A stretch of DNA of 64,000 bases from Cheiracanthium punctorium (Eukaryota > Arthropoda > Arachnida > Araneae > Cheiracanthiidae), in assembly GCA_038373885.1 (NCBI GenBank), contig JAWZYV010011897.1, positions 372,001-436,000 of the forward strand. The letters run 5' to 3'. Position 1 is the stretch's first letter; each line of letters starts with the position of its first letter. Under the pieces are notes generated by a model that saw only the letters and a list, made by a program, of their open reading frames with translations, was not told where the DNA came from and did not search any database. Below, piece by piece: positions 34,981 to 45,296 of this stretch. A program made the position numbers and the translations under genes.

Positions 34981-37900
34981 ATCTGCGAGCAGTGTGGAAA
35001 AACCTTTAGTAGAATAGATAACCTTAAGCAACATATGAAGATTCATGATAATAAAAAGCTATTTACCTGTGACATATGTGAAAAGTCATTTAATCGAAGT
35101 TATGCTTTGTCGCGTCATAAAAAGATACATACATCAAGTCTTATACATCACAGCTGTGAAACTTGTAAAGAAACGTTCAGCAGGAGAGATAAATTAATGC
35201 ATCATATGAAAATTCATGAATTACAACAATCCTTTACTTGTGATATATGTGAAAAGTCGTTTCATCGAAATTGTGATTTCTTGCGTCATAAGAAACTTCA
35301 TGACTCAAACAGTGTTTCTCTTAGTTGTGAAACTTGTGGGAAAACATTCAGAAGAAAAGATAATTTAATGCAGCATATGAAAACTCATGAAGGCGAAAAG
35401 TCTTTTTCCTGTGACGTATGTGGAAAATCATTTAATCGAAATTATGACTTGTTGCGTCATAAGAAGATACATAGTTCAAGTACTACTGGTCTTAGATGTG
35501 AAACTTGTGGAATGCTTTTTACTCGAGCAGAATATTTAACTCATCATTTGAAGGTGAAACATTCTAGCAAGTCAGAAGTAACTGTGAAAAGAAAACGAAT
35601 TTCTTCTGAAAATTTACCTAACAAACGTATCAAACAGAATAAAGCTTTAGATGTATTTTCTACATATGAATTGCAGCCAACAAATGAGAGCTGTAATGAT
35701 TTGAAAATTTGCTTAGAAGAAATGAAAAGTAGCATTCTTCAGAAGCTTCTAGATGATTTAAATGAGCAAAGAAGCATTAAGTGGTACATTATAGTGAATG
35801 TAGAACTGATGCGTACAACTTCAAATGGTGATGAAGAAATCATTACTTCCCATTTTCGAAGCAAGACTTTACTAGATTTAGAAGGAAGTACTCTTACAGA
35901 TCATTTATCAGAGGCTTATGCGAAAATTGAAAGATCTTTCGATGAATTTATACAACTTGGATCTGGATGGACTTTAGAAAGTATCAAGAATGTGGAATTA
36001 TATACGGCAAAATATCATCCATTTGCAGCTAGTAGTTATATTTCTTTGCCTCTTGAGCTAGCAAAGAAGAAAGCTATTCTGAATATACAGAATGAAGATC
36101 AAAAGTGTTTTGTTTGGAGTGTTTTAGCTCATCAACTGAACATTGATAGGAATAATCATCCAGAGAGAATAGCTCATTATGCACCTCATGAAGAGAAAAT
36201 AAAAATGGGAAATGTCCCATGTCCAGTTCCAATCTCGAGAATTTCAACTATTGAACAATTAAATGATTTGAGAATTAATGTGTTCGGATACGAAGAAGAA
36301 GAAATTTTCCCATTGTATATATCAAAGCAGAGTCATGAAGATTGTATAAATTTACTATACATCAGTGAAGAAGAAAAACAGCATTATTGTTTGATAAAAA
36401 GTATGTCTCGATTATTAGGGAATCTCACTAAGCATGATGGTGAAAGTTTCTATTGTTATCGATGCATGCATCGGTTTAGCGAAAAAAGAATTTTAGATGC
36501 TCATTTAAAATATTGTTCAGAATATGCCGCACAGAAGATCGTAATGCCGAATGAAGATGACAAAGAACTGAAGTTTAATAATCAGCACTATCAACATCCG
36601 ATACCATATATCATATATGCTGATTTTGAAGCTATAGTTAAGAAGATAGATACTTGTCAGCCTGATAATAATTCTTCTTATAGCAATCATATTATGCAGC
36701 ATGAAGCTTGTGGATACGCATATGTAATTGTGGGACCTAACGGGAAAACTTTTAAACCTATTCAAATATACAGGGGGCCACAAGCGATTGATCATTTTTT
36801 ATCAAGCATCTTGCAAGAGAAGAAAATGCTTGCCGAAAAGCTCACATTGAATGTGCCTCTAGTTATGACATCGCAAGATATATATAATTTTGAAAGAGCG
36901 AGCATTTGTAACTTGTGCAAGAAACCGCTTTATAAGGACCGAGTGAGAGATCATGATCATCTCACCGGCCAGTATAGAGGTGCATTACATAGTCAGTGCA
37001 ACCTCAAGTATAAACTACAGAAGAAAATTCCCGTGGTGTTCCATAATCTGAAGCATTATGATGCACATCATATAATGCAAAGTCTTGGGAAGTTTAAGGA
37101 ATATGAAATAAGTGTTATACCTACCAACATAGAAAAATATATTTCTTTTAGCATTAGCAGCAAATTTAATAACATAAAAGTATCTTTACAATTCATTGAT
37201 AGCTTTCAATTTTTAAGTACTTCCCTAGAAAAGCTGGTGCAAAATTTACCTTCTCATAAATTCAATATATTAAGAGAAAACATAACGAAAGGTAATGTTG
37301 AGCTGCTACTGAGAAAAGGAATTTATCCTTATGACTATATTCAGTCCTTTGAAATGTTTGAAGAAACATGTTTACCACAGCCAATAGCATTCAGAAACAG
37401 TTTGACCAGTGAAGATATCAGTAAGCAAGATTATGAACATGCACAAAATGTATGGAATTCCTTCAATTTGCGTACTATGGGGGATTATCATGATCTTTAT
37501 GTCAAGACTGATGTTTTGCAACTGGCAGACGTATTTGAAAATTTTAGAAAATTATGTGTTGAATTTTATGAGTTAGACTGCGCTCATTTGATGACTTCCC
37601 CCGGTTTATCGTGGCAGGCATGCATAAAGATGGTGGATCAACCGTTAGAGTTATTTACGGATATAGATATGCACCTATTTATAGAGAGAGGTATACGTGG
37701 TGGTATTTCGATGATCACTAAACGTTTGGCTCGTGCAAACAACAGATATCTAGAAGATTATGATTCATCTCAACCGAGCAGCTACATTATATATTTAGAT
37801 GCAAATAATTTGTACGGCTGGGCTATGTCGCAGCCTTTACCATATGGAAAATTTAAGTGGATATCACCTGATGTTAGTCTTGAATGGATTTTATCTATAC

Positions 37901-39048
37901 CCGATGATTCAGAAGAAGGGTTTATATTTGAAGTGGATTTAGAATATCCGCAAGAACTCCACGATTCAGATAATGATTATCCACTTGCTCCCGAAAAAAT
38001 TCAAATCCAACCTGAAGATCTTTCACCGTTTTCACTTAGCATTCAACCTTACAATACTTTTAAAAGTTCTATGAAACTAGTTCCCAACTTGAAAGATAAG
38101 AAAAATTATATAACTTATTACAAAAATCTGCAGTTTTACTTAAATCATGGATTAAAATTGAAGAAAATACATAAAATTATGGCATTCAAACAGAGAGCAT
38201 GGTTAAAACCATATATAAATTTTAACACCGAACAACGTAAAAAGGCCCAATCTACATTTGAAAAAGATTTCTTCAAGTTACTCAATAATTCAGTATACGG
38301 GAAAACCATGGAAAATCTCCGAAACAGAGCTAATGTAGAGCTTGTAAATACAGAGAAGAAAGCGAAGAAACTGGTAGCGGCACCTTCTTTCAAACGATTC
38401 ACAACGTTTGATAATGAACTGGTCGCTGTGGAGCGCTATAAAAATTCTATAGTCCTAAATCGTCCCATTTATGTAGGATTTGTGATTTTAGAGTTGAGTA
38501 AAATCTTAATGTATGACTTTCATTACAATAATATAAAGAAGAAATATAATGATAAAGCATCTCTGCTATTTACGGATACGGATTCGCTAACGTACGAAAT
38601 AAAAACTGAAGACATATATGAAGATATGTTAAATGATATTAATGTGTATGATACATCAGACTATCCAATCAACCACCCTCTCTACAGCACGCTCAATAAA
38701 AAGAAGATAGGATGTTTTAAGGATGAATTAAATGGTAAGCCCATCGTGGAGTTTGTTGGACTGCGTCCTAAGATGTATTCCATATTAGCAGAAAATGTGG
38801 AGAAGAAGACAGCAAAAGGTGTATCGCGTCATGTAGTGAAAAAGAAATTATCTCATGAAAACTACAGAAAATGTGTGAAAAATCACCAATTAACTAGAGA
38901 AAATCAAATACGAATACAAAGTGAAAAACATAGGTTGTACACAGTGCAACAAAACAAAGTTGCTCTATGCCCCTTTGATGACAAGAGGTACATATTGAAT
39001 GATGGCATAAACACATTAGCACACGGTCACTGTAATATCGGTAGATGA
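34981..39048 (+). CDS. C2H2 zinc-finger / protein-primed family B DNA polymerase
   Basis: One uninterrupted frame of 1355 codons from the acceptor at 34980, or 1337 residues counted from the internal ATG at 35035 (numbering used here). Six complete C2H2 fingers occupy residues 7 to about 184, and a seventh is split by the proposed intron. A zinc/endonuclease-VII-like motif, CNLCKKPLYKDRVRDHDHL, precedes the polymerase exonuclease II site. Exonuclease motifs: YADFEA (D530), NLKHYDAHH (D676), YVKTDVLQLAD (D826). Polymerase motifs: A, YLDANNLYG (D922); B, KLLNNSVYGK (1081-1090); C, FTDTDS (D1181, D1183). All catalytic aspartates are present. The family copies DNA from a protein primer and occurs in Polintons/Mavericks and related viruses. 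No partner genes lie nearby. It may be a solitary mobile gene or a domesticated copy. A poly-A signal follows the stop by 10 bp. Confidence 0.9.
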   Translation: MCEQCGKTFSRIDNLKQHMKIHDNKKLFTCDICEKSFNRSYALSRHKKIHTSSLIHHSCETCKETFSRRDKLMHHMKIHELQQSFTCDICEKSFHRNCDFLRHKKLHDSNSVSLSCETCGKTFRRKDNLMQHMKTHEGEKSFSCDVCGKSFNRNYDLLRHKKIHSSSTTGLRCETCGMLFTRAEYLTHHLKVKHSSKSEVTVKRKRISSENLPNKRIKQNKALDVFSTYELQPTNESCNDLKICLEEMKSSILQKLLDDLNEQRSIKWYIIVNVELMRTTSNGDEEIITSHFRSKTLLDLEGSTLTDHLSEAYAKIERSFDEFIQLGSGWTLESIKNVELYTAKYHPFAASSYISLPLELAKKKAILNIQNEDQKCFVWSVLAHQLNIDRNNHPERIAHYAPHEEKIKMGNVPCPVPISRISTIEQLNDLRINVFGYEEEEIFPLYISKQSHEDCINLLYISEEEKQHYCLIKSMSRLLGNLTKHDGESFYCYRCMHRFSEKRILDAHLKYCSEYAAQKIVMPNEDDKELKFNNQHYQHPIPYIIYADFEAIVKKIDTCQPDNNSSYSNHIMQHEACGYAYVIVGPNGKTFKPIQIYRGPQAIDHFLSSILQEKKMLAEKLTLNVPLVMTSQDIYNFERASICNLCKKPLYKDRVRDHDHLTGQYRGALHSQCNLKYKLQKKIPVVFHNLKHYDAHHIMQSLGKFKEYEISVIPTNIEKYISFSISSKFNNIKVSLQFIDSFQFLSTSLEKLVQNLPSHKFNILRENITKGNVELLLRKGIYPYDYIQSFEMFEETCLPQPIAFRNSLTSEDISKQDYEHAQNVWNSFNLRTMGDYHDLYVKTDVLQLADVFENFRKLCVEFYELDCAHLMTSPGLSWQACIKMVDQPLELFTDIDMHLFIERGIRGGISMITKRLARANNRYLEDYDSSQPSSYIIYLDANNLYGWAMSQPLPYGKFKWISPDVSLEWILSIPDDSEEGFIFEVDLEYPQELHDSDNDYPLAPEKIQIQPEDLSPFSLSIQPYNTFKSSMKLVPNLKDKKNYITYYKNLQFYLNHGLKLKKIHKIMAFKQRAWLKPYINFNTEQRKKAQSTFEKDFFKLLNNSVYGKTMENLRNRANVELVNTEKKAKKLVAAPSFKRFTTFDNELVAVERYKNSIVLNRPIYVGFVILELSKILMYDFHYNNIKKKYNDKASLLFTDTDSLTYEIKTEDIYEDMLNDINVYDTSDYPINHPLYSTLNKKKIGCFKDELNGKPIVEFVGLRPKMYSILAENVEKKTAKGVSRHVVKKKLSHENYRKCVKNHQLTRENQIRIQSEKHRLYTVQQNKVALCPFDDKRYILNDGINTLAHGHCNIGR

Positions 39049-39058
39049 GGTTTATACT

Positions 39059-39064
39059 AATAAA
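39059..39064 (+). promoter_or_regulatory. Candidate polyadenylation signal AATAAA
   Basis: AATAAA begins 11 bases after the last base of the polymerase stop codon. It is close, but workable for a compact mobile gene. Other A-rich signals follow within 400 bp. Confidence 0.4.
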
Positions 39065-39620
39065 ATTATCTGTTCTAAGAAAAATGTATTGGAAAAATAG
39101 GCCTCAAGGGGAATCTCCGCCAAGCATTTGCTAAAAGGGAGATAACGCGCCATATGCTGTACTCCATGAGTGGTGCGGAAATCAGCATTTTTATTTTCTT
39201 AGTAACTAAATTCACACTATCTAAAAATTATAAAGGGAAAAAAAGTTAAGTCGCGTGGTATTCTATAAAAAGAACACATGGTATAAAAGGAAAAAAATCA
39301 TAATATAACTCTTATTCATAAAGCAGAATATTTTTATTCATAAAAAATTAATTTAAAAGAAAAAAAAATGTGAAACTCCTTAAATATACGATTAAAAAAT
39401 AATAAGAAGTTCAATAATAAGGAATAATAATTCACTCTCAAAGAAACCTACAATTTTTGAAATAATTCTAGGTTCCACTAATCTGAAAAAAAAAAAAAAA
39501 ATACCGAGAAAAAAATCCTAAAATACAATCTTTTCCCAACGGCTTAACCGTTAAGCATCACTGAAAAGGGAAAATCACACTACGCTGCGCCTGGGACAGA
39601 ACTGTCATTTTCTATCTACT
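39065..39620. other. AT-rich downstream flank of the polymerase gene
   Basis: No open frame, terminal repeat or further Polinton-type gene is seen between the polymerase stop and direct repeat D copy 2. An A-run lies near 39487-39501. Confidence 0.5.
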
Positions 39621-40505
39621 ATTGTGCATTTTTCTGCGCAGCTTTTCTCAATCTATTTCTAATGTATTAAATCCAGGAAATGGATGTTAGAAATATCAAT
39701 TTTAATTTTGTTTAATCACACTCATGAATAATGATATACTTTCGAATTTAATGAAATAAGCAACGAAAATAGGGAAGACCCATGGATTATAATACGCTTT
39801 TAATACATAGCACTTAAGTACGTATTTAAAATCTGAAAGTGTTTCAGATTTTCTTACTTTTTTTTTCCCCTTTTCGTTTTTCGATAAAGGCCAATATATC
39901 CAGAAGCTCTTCAGAATTAATATAGGGCGAAAATAATTTGTTCCTTTTTGTAGGTTTTCATCATTTAACCATCTTATTTTTGCAACCAGGGCCCGAAATA
40001 GTAAGCATCGCATCTGGGAGCCGGCTTCGAACAACGCCCCCTACAGAGGAAAGCCGTGGTTGCTGGAGATAGGAAAAAATCCAATGGAAACGCTTTGCTT
40101 TACCTACTCGGTGTGACGTCACAAGTAAGCGCCGCGGCTATCCTCTCTAGGGGGCGTTGCTTCGAAGGGGCGTCTTTTCGAACACAAAAACTAAGAGCAT
40201 AAAAGGGGGCGTTTTTTTATATTAGCAGGGGGTGATACTTACCGTAGGGCCGCTTCTGTTTGTAACCATCTTAATTTTAAATTCCATTCAGAATCTGAGA
40301 GATTTCAGTGCCAAGGAAGCCGGTGAGGAACAGGATTCTCTCCGAACAAGATTTATTAAGATGGCGAACCAACTGGTCGCCGGAGGCGGCTAGTTAATAC
40401 ATAAAATGAATATGCATTTTAGAAATATTAGTCTGCATATGTGTGCAATTCTTAAAACATTGCATATGACGCAGCTACCAAAAATTCGTTTGATCCACTA
40501 ATAAT
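39621..40505 (+). repeat. Direct repeat D, copy 2 (right flank of the polymerase gene)
   Basis: Nearly identical to 32309-33065 except for a 128-bp MITE at 40032-40159. The open frame after the splice-acceptor-like CATTCAG (exon-like start 40292) is closed here by a TAG at 40391-40393, where copy 1 has TTG. Other changes in the frame are few (one E/D change, one synonymous). The similarity with copy 1 ends at 40505. Confidence 0.75.
40032..40159. mobile_element. 128-bp MITE with empty site in the other D copy
   Basis: The termini CAACGCCCCCTACAGAGGA and, inverted, CAACGCCCCCTAGAGAGGA are 19-bp inverted repeats with one mismatch. The target CTTCGAA is duplicated (40025-40031 and 40160-40166; 8 bp if GCTTCGAA is counted). 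Repeat D copy 1 has a single CTTCGAA and no insert, which is a natural empty site. Probably hAT-related. Confidence 0.9.
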
Positions 40506-40930
40506 CTATATGTAATATTAAAATGCTAAGGCAGCTAAGGACAGATTCTTGAAGTCGTTTCGGATGCAGTTTGACCATGCGCTTTGACCATAATAGTCTC
40601 CTCGACGAATCAGTAACCAGAATAAAAGTCTGTCTTCACACATAATTACAGCATTTCATAAGATATTACGTCATTTTCACGTCCAATTATAAAGCTTGAA
40701 AAAGGATTAAGTCAAAATGTATTTCTTAAAGTTCATAAATTTTAAATTTGCTAATATGATCGCGTGGATAACAGGAGTTTAAGATTTTAAGTGATGCGTT
40801 TTTCCGAAATGATATAAATAGCTGTATTCATTTGGCAGTTTTCTTCTGAAAGCATCAGTTTAATGATGTCGGATGCTGAATCAGTGGAGTACAATCACCA
40901 ATCACTTTCGCCCCCACTTTCGCCAACCTA
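40506..40930. other. Intergenic DNA, no feature seen
   Basis: No gene or repeat recognised. CACTTTCGCCCCCACTTTCG occurs just before the inverted-repeat block. Confidence 0.5.
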
Positions 40931-41890
40931 AAAAATCTGATGTGCACAACACATAACTTCCTTGCACGTCTATTAAATCAAAAATATTTTCGACGCACTT
41001 CCTGTAAACTTATTTGTTTGAAAGAAATAAAATATCAGTAATAGTAAGGTTTAGCGATTTCTAGCCAAATATTTCGATATCGCCAAGCTGAGTTCAGTTT
41101 GAAAGATTTCCTTCTGGCACTTTATTTGGCGATATTTCACCAAAACCCGACAAGCTTGAGATAGTTTGCGAGATTTTGGGGATAGCCAATTTAGACATAG
41201 TTTTAGAGTTATACAAAATACGAAATATTTTTTGGCGCCAAACTTGGCGATATTTCGGCGAAACTCGTCAATGCCGACGACATATGGCGAGATTTTAAAC
41301 ATGGACCAAACAATGACAGATTATCGCCAAATTTGGCGATATTTCGCCAAAACTCGCCAAGAACGATGACAAATGGCGATACTTTGGGTATGAACCGAAG
41401 GACTGACTATCGCCAAATTTGGCGATATTTCGGCAAAACTCGCCGAGGTCGACGACAGACGGCGAGATTTTGGGCATGGACCAAACAATGACTGTCTACA
41501 GTTGTATTATATTGAAGATGTCCATAGACATTAAAGTAATGAAATTCTTTTCGGTGGTCCTGTAAATAAACTCTCCAGTAGATTGGAACCAAAAATCGAG
41601 ATGCACAACTAGATGTTACACCAATCTTACATATGAAATTCTATAATAGTTTTTGAGATTTGAGAGTTAAATACGCACACACGTACACCAAAAGTCTCCA
41701 AGCTTGGCGATTTTTGGCGTAGTTCTTGAGGGAGGCACGTGACCGTGGTCGGACAATTACCTAACTTATGTTGTAGGAAGGTATTGTGCTTGAAATGGAT
41801 GAATGCCCCTAAAATTGCCATTGACCGTAATGTATTGGAAATCTTTTGAGTGTTCTTGTAGCAGAACTATAAATGATAAAGACACTTTTT
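40931..41890 (+). repeat. Inverted-repeat block, arm A
   Basis: Reverse-complementary, with indels, to arm A' at 42734-43837. From 41040 to 41480 it is crowded with the palindrome CGCCAAATTTGGCG and GGCGAGATTTTGGG units at roughly 80-105 bp spacing. One copy reads TTTGGCGCCAAA, identical to an ideal palindromic E2F site. The right part (41.63-41.89 kb) resembles dispersed repeat R. Confidence 0.75.
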
Positions 41891-42733
41891 ACTTCTTTGT
41901 ACGTAGTATAAGGAAGTAATGTGATCCCGAAAAATTTTGGGGGCCAAATTTCGACAAAAAAACCGATTTTGACTACCTCTAAATTGAATTAAAATTTTTT
42001 TTTCGATGCATCTCATCGTAGGCTATCATGCACGATCATCTTAATGCGTCTGCAACTCATTTTGACCAGCGGCGAGTCTATTGTGGCCAGTTTTTCCATG
42101 CCGTCTGTACGTATACGTACGTATGTATGTAACTCGCATATCTCAAAAACTATTGGTCGTAGAATGTTGAGATTTGATATTTAGGATTGTTCTATGATCT
42201 AGTTGTGCACCTCCCCTTTTGGTGACAATCGAATGGATAGTTTATGTACAGAACCGCCCAAAAGATTCGAAATACATTACGCTCTATGGGCCGAAATTCA
42301 TTAAACGCGCCTAACTCAAAAGCTATTAGGCGTAGAATGTCGAAACTTCATATTTTGGATATTTGTAACATCTAGTTGTGCACCTCCCCTTTTGGTTCCA
42401 TTCGACTGGATAGTTTATCTACAGGACTGCCCAAAACATTCGAAATACATTACGCTCAATGGGCCGAAATTAATTAAACTCGCATATCTCAAAAACTATT
42501 AGGCGTAGAATGTTGAAACTTTATATTTAGGAACGTTGTAACATCTAGTTGTGCATCTCCCCTTTTGGTTCCATTCGACAGGATAGTTTATCTACAGAAC
42601 CGCCCAAAAGATTCGAAATACATTACGCTCTATGGGCCGAAATTCATCAAAGCGTTTTTTAGAGGTATTGGGCTATTTCAAACGACTCAGAAGTGATATA
42701 TGCTGTAAAGAGTTAGAAAATGAATTTCTCATT
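41891..42733 (+). repeat. Inverted-repeat block, arm B
   Basis: Reverse-complementary to arm B' (43838-44682); lengths are 843 and 845 bp. It opens with a small hairpin, ACTTCTTTGTACGTAG then TATAAGGAAGT. It then holds three tandem units of about 173 bp starting near 42133, 42306 and 42479. Each has TATCTCAAAAACTATT, CATCTAGTTGTGCACCTCCC and TTCGAAATACATTACGCTC. Confidence 0.8.
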
Positions 42734-43837
42734 AAAAAAAGTGTCTTTATCATTTATAGTTCTGCTACAGGAACACTCAAAAGATTTCCAATACATTACG
42801 GTCAATGAGCAATTTTAGGGGCATTCATCCATTTCAAGCACAATGCCGTCCTACCACATAAGTTAGGTAATGGTCCGACCACGGTCACGTGACTCCCTCA
42901 AGAAACTATGCCAAAAGTCGCCAAGCTTGGCGACTTTTGGTGTACGTGTGTGCATATTTAACTCTCAAATCTCAAAAAATATTATGAAATTTCATATATA
43001 TGATTGTTGTAACATCTAGTTGTGCATCTCGATTTTTGGTTCCAATCTACTGGAGAGTTTATTTACTGAACCACCGAAAAGAATTTCAGTACCTTAATGT
43101 CTATGGACATCTTCAATATAATACAACTGTAGACGGTCATTGTTTGGTACATGCCCAAAATCTCGCCGTCTGTCCTCGGCCTTGGCGAGTTTTGGCGAAA
43201 TATCGCCAAATTTGGCGATATTCAGTTATTTGGGTCCATGCCCAAAGTATCGCCATTTGTTATCGTTCTTGGCGAGTTTTGGCGAAATATCGCAAATTGG
43301 CGATAATCTGTCTGTTTTATGCTAAAATCTCGCCAAATTCGTACTGACGAGTTTCCAAATACCATTCGCAAATTTTCTATTTTGTATAACTCTAAAACTT
43401 TAACCCGTAGATTTTTGAACTTTGTATTTAGAACTATTGTAATATCTAACTGTTTTCAATATCTTTTTTGACAGCAATCGACTGAGAATTTATTTACATG
43501 GTTTGCCAAATGACTTTAAATACATTGAGGTGTATAATGCATTCAATTCATTGAAAGCCTGTGGTCAATGACTACTTTGGCTATCCCCAAAATCTCGCAG
43601 ACTATCTCGAGTTTGTCGGCTTTTGGTGAAATATCGCCAAATAAAGTGTCAGAAGGAAATCTTTCAAATTGAACTCAGCTTGGCGATATCGAAATATTTG
43701 GCTAGAAATCGCTAAATCTTACTATTATGCATATTTTATCTCTTTCAAACAAATAAGTTTAGAGGAAGTGCGTCGAAAATATTTTTGTTCTAATAGTCGT
43801 GCAAGGAAGTCATGTGTTGGACACATCAGATTTTTTT
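42734..43837 (-). repeat. Inverted-repeat block, arm A'
   Basis: Inverted copy of arm A and longer by about 140 bp. It carries the same GGCGATATTTCG-type palindromic units on the opposite strand and ends ACACATCAGATTTTTTT, complementary to the start of arm A. Short open frames at 43000-43347 come from the tandem units. Confidence 0.75.
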
Positions 43838-44682
43838 AATGGAGAAATGCATTTTCTAACTCTTCACAGCATATATCACATCTGAGTCGTTTGAAATAGC
43901 CCAATACCACTAAAATACGCTGTAATGAATTTCGACCCATAGAGCGTAATGTATTTAGAATCTTTTGAGCCGCCCTGTAGATAAAATATGCAGTCGAACG
44001 GAACCGAAAGGGGAGGTGCACAACCAGATGTTATAGCAACAATCCTAAATATAAAGTTTCAACATTCTACAACCAATAGTTTTTGAGATATGCGAGTTTA
44101 ATGAATTTCGCTCCATAGAGCGTAATGTATTTCGAATCTTTTCGGAGGTCCTCTAGATAAACTATTCAGTCGAATGGAACCAAAAGAGGAGATGCACAAC
44201 TAGATGTTACAACTATCCAAAATATGAAGTTTCGACATTCTACGCCTAATAGTTTTTGAGATATGCGAGTTTAATGAATTTCGGCCCATAGAGCGTAATG
44301 TATTTCGAATCTTTTGGGTGGTCCTGTACATAAACTATCCATTCGATTGCGACCAAAAGGGGAGGTGCACAACTAGATCATAGAACAATCCTAAATATCA
44401 AATCTCAACATTCTACGACCAATAGTTTTTGAGATATGCGAGTTACATACATACATACGTACGTACAGACGGCATGGAAAAACTGGCCACAATAGACTCG
44501 CCGCTGGTCAAAATGAGTTGTAATCGCGTTTATAGGATCGTGCATGCTAGCTTACGATGAGATGCATCGAAAGAGAATTTTAAATTAAATTTAGAGGTAC
44601 TCAAAATCGGTTTTTTCGTCGAAATTTGGCCCCCAAAATTTTTCGGGATCACATTACTTCCTTATACTACGTACAAGGAAGT
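43838..44682 (-). repeat. Inverted-repeat block, arm B'
   Basis: Inverted copy of arm B with the same three tandem units. It ends in the hairpin ACTTCCTTATACTACGTA then CAAGGAAGT. Together B and B' could be terminal inverted repeats enclosing A'. Confidence 0.8.
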
Positions 44683-44693
44683 AAAAATCGCCG

Positions 44694-44864
44694 GGTACTT
44701 ACGTATTATCCCGGCGGTCCGCCAAGACGAGCAATTTTTCGCGAGGATAAATGCCGAAACATAAAATTATTGATGGTCTGGAATACGATTGGTAACTGTT
44801 TGCCAGCATATTTGACGAAAAAATAGTTTGGCGAGAATGACCGCCAGGATAATACGTAAGTACC
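44694..44864. mobile_element. 171-bp MITE, family 2, copy 1
   Basis: The termini GGTACTTACGTATTATCC and their inverted copy match with the following C/T-GGCGGTC for about 26 bp. The target AATCGCCG is duplicated exactly (44686-44693 and 44865-44872). A diverged relative lies at 47355-47480. The superfamily is unclear: the 8-bp duplication fits hAT or P, but the GG start is unusual for hAT. Confidence 0.85.
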
Positions 44865-44872
44865 AATCGCCG

Positions 44873-45296
44873 CACTTTCGCGAGTTTTACATTGAGATTC
44901 CGTTTGACATTCAGATTTAAATATTTGCCGTCATGGGAACTGATACTGAATAGCTGCCAGTTGAAAAAAAAAAATTACTTTAAAATAACTCAGATTTCGC
45001 ATGCGAAATCTACGTATTGATGTAACGAGTTAAAAACGCCTTTCGAAACTCAATCAGAATAACGGACTCACAAGCAAAACATAGCCACGCACGAAATAAT
45101 TCCATATTTTATATTACGTTGCCAGAAAAGAATTGAATGCTGTTTTTTCAGCCATGAATTATCCAGCATTATTTTCGATTGAATTTTTAAACGCGACACG
45201 TTTTCGAATTGCAGTAATATTTTGCGGTGCTGAATATGCCAATCTGACAAGAATTATGCATAAAAAAAGTGTGTGCGTGTAATCTTTACGCGCGAT
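44873..45296. other. Unique-looking DNA with a short dispersed repeat
   Basis: GCGGTGCTGAATATGCCAAT at about 45221 recurs, diverged, near 50283 inside Helitron copy C (GCGGTGCTAAATACGCCAAT). No gene. Confidence 0.4.

Noticed and set aside
35544..38402. Minus-strand open frames opposite the polymerase gene
   Set aside because: Shadows of a long well-supported coding frame.
34981..40505. A complete Polinton/Maverick or integrated virus
   Set aside because: Only the polymerase is present. No integrase, protease, packaging ATPase or capsid frames and no long terminal inverted repeats were found on either side.
43000..43347. 115-codon open frame in arm A'
   Set aside because: It is read through repeated GGCGAGTTTTGGCG units of a non-coding inverted repeat; the mirrored arm A has no matching intact frame.
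42133..44450. CRISPR-like spaced repeats
   Set aside because: The units are contiguous tandem repeats of about 173 bp in a eukaryotic inverted repeat, without unique spacers of constant length.
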